This document shows positions 37,102-47,248 of a stretch of DNA of 64,000 bases, piece by piece. How positions within the stretch are numbered: position 1 is the stretch's first letter; every line of letters begins with the position of its first letter. Made by a program: the position numbers and the translations under genes. Source of the stretch: Leptolinea sp. (GTDB taxonomy: Bacteria > Chloroflexota > Anaerolineae > Anaerolineales > Anaerolineaceae); contig JAAZMZ010000019.1 in the NCBI GenBank assembly GCA_012798535.1, positions 1-64,000 on the forward strand, given 5' to 3'. Under the pieces are notes generated by a model that made no database searches, had not been told where the DNA came from, and worked only from the letters and a program-made list of their open reading frames with translations.

Positions 37102-37605
37102 TCAGGCATCCAGATCGATGATGGCTGCATCCGGCCACAGATGCGCGGCTTCCCCCATCAATTCAGGGCGTATGACCACGACCGACAGACGGCAGCGGCA
37201 TTTTTTCAATGTTTCGAATGCCTTGACCCAGCCTTTCTGCCGGGAGATTTCCAATGGGCCCAGTTCATCCACCACCAGCAAATCACATTGCCGGATGGAA
37301 CCCAGCACGTCATTTCCCCAGGTGAGCACATCGGCATAAAAATCCCAGTGATCGGCGACAATATCACCCGTATCCCGGTCGACCTGATTCGCCAACCGGC
37401 GGCGCACACCGCTGGAGAGATCGACGGCGTCAATGCCCGTCTTCCGGCCGCGTTCAAACACAGCCGGGCAGACCATTCCGGCTACCTTCCACCCGGCCTG
37501 CCTGGCCTGATCCACCCAGTGCAGACAGGTGCGGGTTTTTCCACTGCCCCGTGCGCCGGTCAGGATCACCTTTGGATCAGTTATGGAGAATAGATCTATG
37601 TCCAT
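37102..37605 (-). CDS. THEP1-like nucleoside-triphosphatase
   Basis: This 167-residue P-loop NTPase resembles the THEP1/DUF265 family (NTPases that hydrolyse ATP and GTP in vitro). Walker A is [11 protein letters not shown] and Walker B is [13 protein letters not shown]. The downstream ALTPSIS-like segment is not present in this frame. It overlaps the ABC ATPase gene by 10 bases, so it belongs to the FecCD-type operon. Such NTPases next to ABC importers are known in other anaerobes, but I cannot name a role for it here. A nucleotide-dependent control function is possible. Confidence 0.8.
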   Translation of the reverse strand: MDIDLFSITDPKVILTGARGSGKTRTCLHWVDQARQAGWKVAGMVCPAVFERGRKTGIDAVDLSSGVRRRLANQVDRDTGDIVADHWDFYADVLTWGNDVLGSIRQCDLLVVDELGPLEISRQKGWVKAFETLKKCRCRLSVVVIRPELMGEAAHLWPDAAIIDLDA

Positions 37606-38372
37606 AACGCGATCCTCTGCCCGTCCACCTGAACGATGCGCACTGGAACACCGTATGCCCGGGTCAGGTTCTCTGCCGTAAACACCCGTTCGCTTTGACC
37701 ACTGATTAATATCTTCCCTGCGCGCAGCAGTACGATCTGAGTGGAAATGGCCGCGGCTGCTTCCGGTTCATGAGTGGTGAGCACGATGGTGGAACCGGCT
37801 TTGTGCAGTTCACGCAAGATCTGAATCAGGCGGGCTTTGTTGGCAAGATCTAAATGAGAGGTCGGTTCATCCAGCAGGATAATGCGCGGCTGCTGGGTGA
37901 GCGCGCGGGCCAGCAGAACAAGCTGCCTCTCCCCGCCGCTCAGAGAGGTGACTGTGCGCTTTTCCATTTCGCTCAATCCGGATATGGCCAGCGCGTGCCG
38001 GGCGGCTTTCAAGTCGTTCTGCCGGGGAGATTCAAGGGGATTCAGGTAGGGTGTCCGCCCTAAAAGCACATATTCCAGAATTGAATAGTCAAACGGCATG
38101 TGTTCGATCTGGGGCACCAGCGCCATCATCTGGCCGGCTTCTCGACGGCTGTACTGATGCAGGGGCCGGCCGTTTAATTTGACAAGTCCTTCGCGAGGTG
38201 GTAACCAGCCCAGGATCACATGCAATAAAGTGGATTTACCGGCGCCGTTCGGTCCTAACAACGCCGTGACAGAACCTTCGATGATCTCCAGGTTCAGATC
38301 TTTCAGCACATCCCGGTGATCTCCATCATAACTGTAAGAAATATGCTCCAGAGAGAGGATCGGCTGGCTCAT
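37596..38372 (-). CDS. FecE/BtuD-type ABC importer ATPase
   Basis: This 258-residue ATPase belongs to a type II (cobalamin/siderophore/haem) importer. Walker A is GPNGAGKST, the Q-loop is ALVPQIEH, the signature is SLSGGERQLVLLA, Walker B is IILLDEPTSHLD and the H-loop is TTHEPEAAA. Its start overlaps the permease stop by 4 bases. The substrate cannot be set from the ATPase; iron chelates or cobalamin are the usual ones. Confidence 0.92.
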   Translation of the reverse strand: MSQPILSLEHISYSYDGDHRDVLKDLNLEIIEGSVTALLGPNGAGKSTLLHVILGWLPPREGLVKLNGRPLHQYSRREAGQMMALVPQIEHMPFDYSILEYVLLGRTPYLNPLESPRQNDLKAARHALAISGLSEMEKRTVTSLSGGERQLVLLARALTQQPRIILLDEPTSHLDLANKARLIQILRELHKAGSTIVLTTHEPEAAAAISTQIVLLRAGKILISGQSERVFTAENLTRAYGVPVRIVQVDGQRIALWT

Positions 38373-39376
38373 CGTTGACTCCGCACACCGGTCATGGATA
38401 ACAGCAGAATGAAGATCAACGCTCCCAGCAGCGATGTAACGACTCCCAGGGGAATTTCGCCGGGAAGCAGAGTGCGCGCCAGATCATCGCAGAACAGGGT
38501 GAAAATGCCGCCAATCAGCAGGGTGGCCGGCAGGGTAAACCGCGAATCGGCTCCAAAAAGCCGCCGGGCAATATGCGGGACGATCAAACCAACCCAGGTA
38601 ACCAGTCCGCTGACCGAGATCACCGACGCGGTAGCCAGTACGGCAGCTCCCAGCAAGATCAGCCGTTCGACTCGCGGCGTCGCTCCCATAGAAAAGGCAG
38701 CTGCGTCACTGAGAGAAAGCAGATTCAAACGCCAGCGCAGCAAGAACAGGATGACCAGGCTAATGGATGTGGCGGGTAAAATGCTTAAGAATTTGTTCCA
38801 AGTGCTGCTGGATAATCCACCCAGCAGCCAGAAGGTAATCTCCGGCAGTTGGCTTAACGGATCGGCCATGTATTTCAGGATGCCTAATCCGGAAGAGAAT
38901 AGGGCCGAAACGGCAATACCAGCCAGCAACAGCCGCAATACCCAGCCGCCATATCTTAAATTGTGTGCCAGGTAATATGAGAATGCCAGGCCGGCAATGG
39001 CAAAAATCGTGGCAGAAGTTTGCACCAGCCAGGCGGTATTGCTGAGAAACACAATGGCGAAAGCCGCGCCAAACGAAGCTCCCTGGGTAACACCCAGAAA
39101 TCCCGGCTCCACCAGCGGATTACCGAAGATCATCTGAAATACCAGGCCGGAGGCGGAAAGCGACATTCCCAGAAGGATGGCAATGATCATGCGCGGAAAC
39201 CGTAGATTCATCACCAGGCGGGTGGCCATCTCATCTTCAGCAATAGCCGCCGGTGAAAGGAATTGAACGGAAGGGTATCGGCCAATCAGCAGAGATAACC
39301 CGGCGGCCAGCAGCAGAAGACAGGCCAGCAGCAGGATCGAATTCCCCGGCCGGAAGCGGGAAAATGACCCCCTCAT
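38369..39376 (-). CDS. FecCD-family ABC permease
   Basis: This 335-residue membrane protein has about ten helices. It shows RFPRMIIAILLGMSLSASGLVFQMIFGNPLVEPGFLGVTQGASF, the N-terminal FecCD/BtuC pattern with G-N-P-L and P-x-x-L-G, and GLIVPHIARRLFGADSR at the cytoplasmic coupling helix. It forms a complete translocator with the ATPase downstream. No periplasmic binding protein gene is adjacent, which is unusual for this family. A PadR regulator lies upstream, 119 bases away, on the same strand. Confidence 0.93.
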   Translation of the reverse strand: MRGSFSRFRPGNSILLLACLLLLAAGLSLLIGRYPSVQFLSPAAIAEDEMATRLVMNLRFPRMIIAILLGMSLSASGLVFQMIFGNPLVEPGFLGVTQGASFGAAFAIVFLSNTAWLVQTSATIFAIAGLAFSYYLAHNLRYGGWVLRLLLAGIAVSALFSSGLGILKYMADPLSQLPEITFWLLGGLSSSTWNKFLSILPATSISLVILFLLRWRLNLLSLSDAAAFSMGATPRVERLILLGAAVLATASVISVSGLVTWVGLIVPHIARRLFGADSRFTLPATLLIGGIFTLFCDDLARTLLPGEIPLGVVTSLLGALIFILLLSMTGVRSQR

Positions 39377-39495
39377 CTTAATTCGCCCTGTATGCCGTTT
39401 GGGTAAAGAGGTAGGTGAATGACTGTTGCTTGATCACGACGGATACACCTCCATATTGATCTTGTTCTTTGGATGTAAGCATAATGTACATATAT

Positions 39496-40065
39496 CTAAA
39501 CTGGCGCCGCTTCTCTTCGATGGACGATCTGATCATGAGCGCATTCTTCCAGCCACTCCAGCCACGCGGAGATTTGTTTGAGGCGGGAATTCAGAACCAG
39601 GCGGTCGTACTCATCTTCCACGGTAAGATTTTGCAGAGAAAGAAGCACATCCTGTTTCCAGGCTTCCGCTATGGATCTCTGTGTTGTGATCAGTTTCACG
39701 ACAGTATCTGGACTTTCCCGCATGGCAAAAAAGAGTTTCGCCAGAAATATCTGGCGCATATCCCGGCCGTGCAATACAGGCTCCCGCAGCCATTTTTCAT
39801 AGACCATGGAACCGGCAGCCGTGATGTGGTATTCCTTGCGCATGGGCGAACTGCCAATCTGGATCATGTGTGAGATCAGATAGCCCTGGGCTTCCAGACT
39901 GTCCAGCATGGCGTACAGATTGCTCTGGTTGATATGCCACACATTCGAAATTCCCACTGGCTGAGAAAGCACTTTAAACAGGTCATACCCGTGAAGAGGC
40001 TTTTCGGCGATGAATCCCAGCAGAATGATCTCGAAGGGGGTGGATGTCTTTTTTCTGGGTGACAT
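39496..40065 (-). CDS. PadR-family transcriptional regulator
   Basis: This 189-residue PadR protein has an N-terminal winged helix (FEIILLGFIAEKPLHGYDLFKVL and IWQINQ-like HINQSNLYAMLDSLEAQGYL) and a C-terminal helical dimerisation part. PadR repressors respond to phenolics or toxic compounds, and the ligand here is unknown. ATG 40065 is preferred over a TTG at 40143 that lies beyond the promoter region. A TATAAT on the minus strand (40102-40107) can serve it. It may control the FecCD-type importer downstream or the divergent sugar cluster. Confidence 0.9.
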   Translation of the reverse strand: MSPRKKTSTPFEIILLGFIAEKPLHGYDLFKVLSQPVGISNVWHINQSNLYAMLDSLEAQGYLISHMIQIGSSPMRKEYHITAAGSMVYEKWLREPVLHGRDMRQIFLAKLFFAMRESPDTVVKLITTQRSIAEAWKQDVLLSLQNLTVEDEYDRLVLNSRLKQISAWLEWLEECAHDQIVHRREAAPV

Positions 40066-40128
40066 AGTCAAAAAACGAATAATCAACGAATGAGTAGAAA
40101 AATTATAGCATAGATAAAATTGGGCAGT

Positions 40129-40156
40129 TTGACTCCTTTGCATGCTCCGGTATAAT
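40129..40156 (+). promoter_or_regulatory. Promoter of the glycosyltransferase cluster
   Basis: TTGACT (40129-40134) and TATAAT (40151-40156) are separated by 16 bases. The -10 overlaps the ATG at 40155, so translation from that ATG is ruled out and the start is 40182. The padR promoter with its own TATAAT (40102-40107, minus strand) is back to back with it. Confidence 0.85.
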
Positions 40157-40181
40157 GATGGGCAAAGGAAAGGAGCATTGC

Positions 40182-41405
<1,224 letters not shown>

Positions 41406-41406
41406 T

Positions 41407-43212
41407 ATGACATCTCCCGATAAACGCATTTTCCGACCTTTTCGCAAGGTGGTCTTACCGTTTCTTAATGATGAAATCACTCCGGTTTCTCTGGCGGCTG
41501 CCGTTGACCTGGGAGTGGAAATCCAATTGATCGGCCTACTGGTCGTTCCTCCGGGAGCTTCCGCCAGTGAAAAAACTGAGCCAGCCCGCCGCCTGCGCGG
41601 CCATCTGCATGAGATTGCGGCGCAGCACGGCCTGTCCACGCCACCCGAACTGGTGGTATCACCCCAACCCTGGAAAGACCTGTGGAAGAAACTGACCCGG
41701 GAAAAAAGCACCCTGGTTTTATTGGAGTATCCGACCCTGTGCCACGGTCCATGGGGATTGACGGATGATCTGCTGGAATCCGCCCCCTGCGACCTGGCGG
41801 TCATCCGCGGAGCCTGGCCTGCGCAGCCTTCTGCTATCCTGGTGCCGGTGCGCGGTGGTCCATCTGCGGAACTGGCGCTGCGTTTCGGGATGTCACTTCC
41901 CAAAAGCAGTTTCGAAGTTGTGCACTATTCCTCAACCAGCGACCATCACGGCGCTGACGAACCTTTCAAAGGCTTGGAACGCATTCTGCCCACTCTTCCC
42001 GGTGTGCAGTTTCGCCGCGATCAATCCGAAAACGCACTTGAATCCATCATGCAGCAGGCTGCCCGGAAAGATATCTTGATACTGGGTGCTCCCATAAAAG
42101 GGATGCTTTCTGCGCCACCCATCCATAACCTGCTGCAGAATGCTCCCTGTGCCGTGGTTATGGTGCGCCGCAAAGGCCCGGTAAGACAAACCTGGAGCGG
42201 CACGGAGGGCGCCATGTCCGGTGCCAGTGCCATCAGCCTGCTGGTTGACCGCTGGTTTGCCGAGAATACCTACCACGCTTCGGAATTTGACGATCTCGGC
42301 TGGCTTGTCGATAAAAAAGAGCAGCAGGGATTATCAATCAGCCTGGCGCTGCCCGCCCTTAATGAGGAAGAGACGGTCGGTGTCGTTATCGAGACCATCA
42401 AGACCAGTCTGATGGAAAGACATCATTTGCTGGATGAGATTGTGCTGATTGATTCCACATCCAGCGACCGCACACGGGAGATTGCCCGCGGGATGGGTAT
42501 TCCCGTTTATATTCATCAAGAATTGCTGCGTGAATACGGACCGCGCCGCGGTAAGGGAGAAGCTCTCTGGAAAAGCCTGCTGGTCACCAGAGGAGACCTG
42601 GTCGTTTGGATCGATACGGATATCGTCAACATCCATCCGCGTTTTGTCTATGGTGTGCTGGGTCCTTTACTGGTCAACCCGAAATTGCAGCTTGTGAAAG
42701 GCTTCTACCAGCGGCCTTTGAAAAGTGAAGACCGCCTGCAGGCTGCCGCTGGTGGCCGGGTGACCGAATTGACCGCCCGCCCGATGATCAACCTGTTCTA
42801 CCCGGAACTTTCCGGTGTAATCCAACCGCTGGCGGGTGAATACGGCGGCCGCCGCAAAGCCCTCGAACAAATTTCTTTTTCGTCGGGTTACGGTGTGGAA
42901 ATCGGCATGATGATCGAGATGTTCGAGCGCTTTGGGCTGGAAGCCATCGGTCAGGTCGATCTGCTGGAGCGTATTCATCACAATCAATCGCTTGAAGCAC
43001 TCAGCAAAATGTCATTCGTCATCCTGCAGACCATCTTCCGCCGGTTGGAACACCGCTACGGCCGGTCTCTGCTGGAAGATGTGAACAAATCCATGAAGTT
43101 GATCCATTACGCCGACCAGAATTACTTCCTGGAGGTGGAAGAACTTCCGGAAATGGAACGTCCTCCAATGGTAGAATTGCCGGAATACCGGGTTGCCCGG
43201 GGAATGGCTTAA
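41407..43212 (+). CDS. gpgS: Glucosyl-3-phosphoglycerate synthase fused to USP-like domains
   Basis: This 601-residue fusion has two UspA-like regions in residues 1-275; the second has ILVPVRGGPSAELAL and ILGAPIKGML. The GT81/GT2-like GpgS core begins near residue 305 and transfers glucose from a nucleotide sugar to 3-phosphoglycerate. Core motifs are ALPALNEEETVGVV, LIDSTSSDRT, YGPRRGKGEALWKSL, the metal-binding WIDTDIVN, and AGEYGGRRKALEQI. The product is the precursor of glucosylglycerate, a compatible solute. The stress-protein fusion suggests that osmotic or energy state adjusts it. It is 2 bases behind the GT4 gene, in one operon. Confidence 0.9.
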   Translation: MTSPDKRIFRPFRKVVLPFLNDEITPVSLAAAVDLGVEIQLIGLLVVPPGASASEKTEPARRLRGHLHEIAAQHGLSTPPELVVSPQPWKDLWKKLTREKSTLVLLEYPTLCHGPWGLTDDLLESAPCDLAVIRGAWPAQPSAILVPVRGGPSAELALRFGMSLPKSSFEVVHYSSTSDHHGADEPFKGLERILPTLPGVQFRRDQSENALESIMQQAARKDILILGAPIKGMLSAPPIHNLLQNAPCAVVMVRRKGPVRQTWSGTEGAMSGASAISLLVDRWFAENTYHASEFDDLGWLVDKKEQQGLSISLALPALNEEETVGVVIETIKTSLMERHHLLDEIVLIDSTSSDRTREIARGMGIPVYIHQELLREYGPRRGKGEALWKSLLVTRGDLVVWIDTDIVNIHPRFVYGVLGPLLVNPKLQLVKGFYQRPLKSEDRLQAAAGGRVTELTARPMINLFYPELSGVIQPLAGEYGGRRKALEQISFSSGYGVEIGMMIEMFERFGLEAIGQVDLLERIHHNQSLEALSKMSFVILQTIFRRLEHRYGRSLLEDVNKSMKLIHYADQNYFLEVEELPEMERPPMVELPEYRVARGMA

Positions 43213-43251
43213 TCCCCCGGCACCGGAATATCTTTTATTACAGGTTCAGAA

Positions 43252-43827
43252 ATGGCAGAGTTCTGGCTGGTGCGGCATGGACAAACGGATTGGAATCTGG
43301 AAGGCCGCCTGCAGGGACAATTGGATGTCCCATTGAATGAAACCGGGCGGGAACAGGCCCGTCAACTGGCAGTTACGTTGCGGGGAAAGCGATTCGACGC
43401 CATCTATTGCAGCGATCTACAGCGCGCCCGGCAGACTGCGGAGATCATCGCCCGGGTAGTCAATCTGCCCATCCGGCTGGATAAACGCCTGCGCGAGATC
43501 TCACAGGGGCAATTTGAAGGCATGTTGTTTTCAGAAGTGGTGATGAAATTCGAAAACGCGCTGGCTGACCGGAGCCGTGATCCGGTGTATTCCCGGCTGC
43601 CGGAAGGCGAATCGGTTGCCGAAGTGGCTGCCCGTGTCAGGGATTGTATTGATGAAATTGCCTGCCTGGGGAGTCGTGAACCGGTGATCGTGGTGTCACA
43701 CGGACTGGCACTTGCCACCATTTTATGCCAGGCGCGTCCTTTCCCCATGGAAACCGTTTATTCTCACATCCAGGGAAATGCCACGGCTGAAGTGATCCAG
43801 TGGATTGGCACACACTGCTGTGAATAG
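43252..43827 (+). CDS. Histidine phosphatase, candidate GpgP
   Basis: This 191-residue phosphoglycerate-mutase-like protein has the catalytic His in WLVRHGQTDWNLEGRLQG and the second catalytic His in VVSHGLALA. The C-terminus is normal for the phosphatase branch. It lies 39 bases after gpgS. In Mycobacterium an enzyme of this superfamily dephosphorylates glucosyl-3-phosphoglycerate, so a GpgP role is the natural inference. Cofactor-dependent mutase or other phosphatase roles cannot be excluded from sequence alone. Confidence 0.85.
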   Translation: MAEFWLVRHGQTDWNLEGRLQGQLDVPLNETGREQARQLAVTLRGKRFDAIYCSDLQRARQTAEIIARVVNLPIRLDKRLREISQGQFEGMLFSEVVMKFENALADRSRDPVYSRLPEGESVAEVAARVRDCIDEIACLGSREPVIVVSHGLALATILCQARPFPMETVYSHIQGNATAEVIQWIGTHCCE

Positions 43828-43886
43828 CGACACTTTCGGCTGATCCACAAATTGGTAGATCATTTCTCTAATTCATAAAACATCTC

Positions 43887-43892
43887 TATAAT
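43887..43892 (+). promoter_or_regulatory. Possible -10 element before the second GT4 gene
   Basis: TATAAT lies 51 bases before the ATG of the GT4 gene at 43943, but the -35 is weak. It may give the fourth gene of the cluster its own promoter. Confidence 0.35.
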
Positions 43893-43942
43893 AATCGCAG
43901 GTTCAGGTTATTTCCTTATCTGCCTTCAAGGAGTGGGATATT

Positions 43943-45217
43943 ATGCCGTTGCGCACCTGGAATCGCCTGTTAAGGATCGGGTTTATCTCTACCCGCCTGC
44001 AAGGGACCGATGGGGTCTCACTGGAAACTGAAAAATGGGCAGCCGTGCTGGAACGTGCCGGACATCAGTGTTTTTATTTTGCCGGTGAATGCGACCGGCC
44101 GGCTGAAGTTAGCCGCATCGTGCCGGAAGCACATTTTCAACATCCTGAAATCAACATTATCAATCGAACGGCCTACTCCCAACCGCTCAGGCCGCCGGAT
44201 ATCACACACCGCATCCATACTCTTAAGAATTATCTGAAAAACGAGCTATATCGTTTTGTCAGTGAATTCGATCTTGAGCTTTTGATCACCGAGAATGTGC
44301 AGTCCATCCCCATTCATATTCCCCTCGGGCTGGCGCTCACAGAATTTATCGCCGAGACCGGCTTTCCGGTGATCGGGCATCATCACGACATGTTCTGGGA
44401 ACGCAAACGCTTTCTGACAAATTGCGTGTGGGATATCTTGAACTCATCTTTTCCGCCCCATTTGCCCAGCATCCGGCATGTGGTCATCAATTCATCGGCT
44501 GCCAACCAATTGGCTGTGCGTACGGGCATTTCCAGCATCTTGATCCCCAATGTTATGGACTTCGATAATCCACCTCCTCCGCCGGATGAATATTCGAAGC
44601 AGGTGCGCCATGATCTCGGGCTGAAGGCCGGGCAATACCTTATCCTGCAACCGACGCGCATTGTGCAGCGCAAGGGGATCGAACATGCCATAGAACTGGT
44701 AAGCCGGTTGTATCTGGACGCGCAACTGGTGATCTCGCACGCCTCCGGAGATGAAGGCTATGAATATGAGCAATTCATTCGTGAATATGCCGAACGACTG
44801 GGTGTAACCACTCTGTTCATTGCCGATATTATTAAAGAAAAGCGCGGAAAAACCGAAGATGGCCGAAATATTTATACATTGGAAGATGTTTACCCGCAAT
44901 CTGCCCTGGTCACCTACCCGTCAGAATTTGAGGGTTTTGGCAACGCTTTTCTGGAAGCCATTTATTACCACCGCCCAATCCTGGTCAACAATTATTCCAT
45001 TTATAGTATTGATATCAAACCCAAGGGATTCAGGGTGATCGAATTTGACGGCTATATCACCCAGGATACCGTGACCAGGACCCGCGAGATCATTCAAAAT
45101 CCAGATCTGGCCAAAGAAATGGCGGATCATAATTACGAACTGGCGCGCCATCATTTTTCTTACACCATGCTGGAAAGAAGGCTGCACACCATTATCTCCG
45201 AAATCTTCGGAGAGTGA
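43943..45217 (+). CDS. GT4-family glycosyltransferase (candidate mannosylglucosylglycerate synthase)
   Basis: This 424-residue GT-B enzyme has the N-terminal segment IGFISTRLQGTDGVSLETEKW, a glycine-rich start I associate with glycosyltransferases placed beside gpgS. The donor domain has LQPTRIVQRKGIEHAIE and PSEFEGFGNAFLEAIYY with the E-x7-E motif. The acceptor is not shown by sequence. Glucosylglycerate or glucosyl-3-phosphoglycerate is likely, giving mannosylglucosylglycerate as in Petrotoga. An AAGGAG-like site lies upstream. Confidence 0.85.
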   Translation: MPLRTWNRLLRIGFISTRLQGTDGVSLETEKWAAVLERAGHQCFYFAGECDRPAEVSRIVPEAHFQHPEINIINRTAYSQPLRPPDITHRIHTLKNYLKNELYRFVSEFDLELLITENVQSIPIHIPLGLALTEFIAETGFPVIGHHHDMFWERKRFLTNCVWDILNSSFPPHLPSIRHVVINSSAANQLAVRTGISSILIPNVMDFDNPPPPPDEYSKQVRHDLGLKAGQYLILQPTRIVQRKGIEHAIELVSRLYLDAQLVISHASGDEGYEYEQFIREYAERLGVTTLFIADIIKEKRGKTEDGRNIYTLEDVYPQSALVTYPSEFEGFGNAFLEAIYYHRPILVNNYSIYSIDIKPKGFRVIEFDGYITQDTVTRTREIIQNPDLAKEMADHNYELARHHFSYTMLERRLHTIISEIFGE

Positions 45218-45292
45218 ACCGATATTATCATTCCATAAATTGAGTTAAGTTCACTGCAGGGATATTCGGTCATTCTCTATTAAAATAGGGGA

Positions 45293-47197
45293 ATGCCTTT
45301 ATTAACCACGGAGCGCCTGGGGAAGTCCTTTGGCGCTGTTGATCTTTTTGACGGTATATCAGTGAGCATTCCGGAAAAAGGCCGCATCGGGCTGGTCGGT
45401 CCCAACGGGGTGGGAAAGACCACCTTTCTGCGCATCATCAACGGAGAAGAAGAAGCCAGCCGCGGGGCGGTGTTCCGTGCCCGCGGTCTACGTACCGGAT
45501 ACCTGCCGCAGGAATCCGACCTGACCGGTGAACAAACCCTCTGGCAGGAATGCCTTCAACCCTACAGTTCCCTGATGGATTGCCAGAAAGAGCTGCACCG
45601 TCTGGAAGAAGCCATGAGCAAACCGGACGCCGGTGAGAACTTGCTGGAATCCTACGGCCGCCTCCAGCATGAATTTGAGATGGCTGGCGGTTATCTGTAT
45701 GAAACCCGCATCCGGCAGACCCTGACGGGGTTGGGCTTCGCTGCCGATGATCACAACCGTCCACTCAGCCAGCTTTCCGGAGGCCAACGCACCCGGGCAC
45801 TGCTGGCGCGGCTGCTGTTAACCCAACCAGACCTGCTGCTGCTCGATGAGCCGACCAATCATCTGGATATCAAAGCTGTGGAATGGCTGGAGGATACCCT
45901 GAAAGATTTCCCCGGCGCGGTACTGGTGATTTCGCACGACCGGTTCTTCCTCGACCAGGTGGCTGATACGATCTGGGAGATGGACAACGGTTTTGAGACC
46001 TATCACGGGAATTACTCGGCCTATCAACGACAACGGGAGGAGCGACGCATCCGCCTTTTAAAAGAAATGGAAGCCCAGCAGGAGTTCATCCAGAAAGAGC
46101 AGGAATACATCCGCCGCAATCTGGCCGGTCAGAATACCCGCCAGGCGCAGGGACGCCGGAAACGGCTGGAACGATACCTGGAAGAGAAGAAACTGGACCG
46201 TCCTGCTGCCGGTAACTCCCTGCGCCTTGATCTGAAACCTGCCCAACGCTCTGGCGACCTGGTGCTTAAAACTCACAGTCTGTCAGTGGGTTACGCAGAT
46301 GAAGGCCGTCCTCTGTTCATGGTGCCCGATCTGATCCTGCTGCGCGGGGAATGTGCCGCCGTCATCGGCCCGAACGGCGCAGGCAAGACCACCCTGTTGA
46401 AAACCCTGCTGGGACAGATCCCTCCCCTGGATGGGGAAGCGGCGCTGGGCGCCAGCCTGAAGATCGGTTATTTCGCGCAGGCTCATGAAGGCTTAGATCC
46501 CCGCAACACACTGGTGGAAGAGATCAACAGAAGCGCGCCGAAGATGCTGCCGGCTGAAGTTCGTGATTACCTCGCGAAGTTCCTGTTCACCGGTGATGAT
46601 GTGTTCAAGACGGTCTCGCTGCTCTCGGGCGGCGAGCGCGGACGGCTGGCTCTGGCCTGCCTGGCTCTGAGTGGAGCCAACCTGCTTCTGCTGGATGAAC
46701 CCACCAACCATCTGGACCTTGCCTCTCAGGACGCTCTGCAGGCGGTTTTACAGGATTTCAACGGCACCATTCTTCTGGTTTCGCACGACCGCTACCTGAT
46801 CGACGCACTGGCCACCCAGATATGGGACGTCCAGCCGGAGGAACGCTTGATGAAGGTTTTCCCCGGCACCTACAGTGAATACGCAGCTTTCCGCCGGCAG
46901 GAGAAAGAAACCGAAACGCGGCCGGAAAATGAAAAGAAGTCCTCCGTTACCCAGGCTGCCGGCCAGGTAGACAAGGCGGGATCGTCGAAATCCACCCGGA
47001 AACAACAGGAAGAGATGAAAAAACTGGAAGCGGATATATCCAGGCTGGAAAACGAACTGGATGTCATCAGCCGCCAGTTGGAAAATCCGATGGATGATCC
47101 GCAAGAGGTGGTTGAACTGGGAAGCCGGTTCAGTCAGATCCAACAGGAGCTGGAGGAGCAAATACGCCGCTGGGAGACTCTCTCCTCCGAGATGTGA
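45293..47197 (+). CDS. ABC-F family ATPase
   Basis: This 634-residue protein has two ABC ATPase domains and no membrane part. Walker A motifs are GPNGVGKTT and GPNGAGKTT, and the signatures are LSGGQRTRA and LSGGERGRL. Both have LLLLDEPTNHLD. A linker of about 80 residues rich in Gln/Arg/Lys lies between the domains. The C-terminal coiled coil begins near residue 565 with EEMKKLEADISRLENELD. The family (Uup/EttA/YdiF) acts on the ribosome in translation control or antibiotic resistance. Which subgroup is not certain. The gene is monocistronic. Confidence 0.95.
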   Translation: MPLLTTERLGKSFGAVDLFDGISVSIPEKGRIGLVGPNGVGKTTFLRIINGEEEASRGAVFRARGLRTGYLPQESDLTGEQTLWQECLQPYSSLMDCQKELHRLEEAMSKPDAGENLLESYGRLQHEFEMAGGYLYETRIRQTLTGLGFAADDHNRPLSQLSGGQRTRALLARLLLTQPDLLLLDEPTNHLDIKAVEWLEDTLKDFPGAVLVISHDRFFLDQVADTIWEMDNGFETYHGNYSAYQRQREERRIRLLKEMEAQQEFIQKEQEYIRRNLAGQNTRQAQGRRKRLERYLEEKKLDRPAAGNSLRLDLKPAQRSGDLVLKTHSLSVGYADEGRPLFMVPDLILLRGECAAVIGPNGAGKTTLLKTLLGQIPPLDGEAALGASLKIGYFAQAHEGLDPRNTLVEEINRSAPKMLPAEVRDYLAKFLFTGDDVFKTVSLLSGGERGRLALACLALSGANLLLLDEPTNHLDLASQDALQAVLQDFNGTILLVSHDRYLIDALATQIWDVQPEERLMKVFPGTYSEYAAFRRQEKETETRPENEKKSSVTQAAGQVDKAGSSKSTRKQQEEMKKLEADISRLENELDVISRQLENPMDDPQEVVELGSRFSQIQQELEEQIRRWETLSSEM

Positions 47198-47248
47198 TTT
47201 CAACGATTATTCAGCGCGACATCCGCACATCTGGTCGCTATAATAAAA

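Noticed and set aside
40155..40181. Upstream start of the first GT4 gene at 40155
   Set aside because: It lies inside the -10 TATAAT box. AAGGAG precedes 40182.
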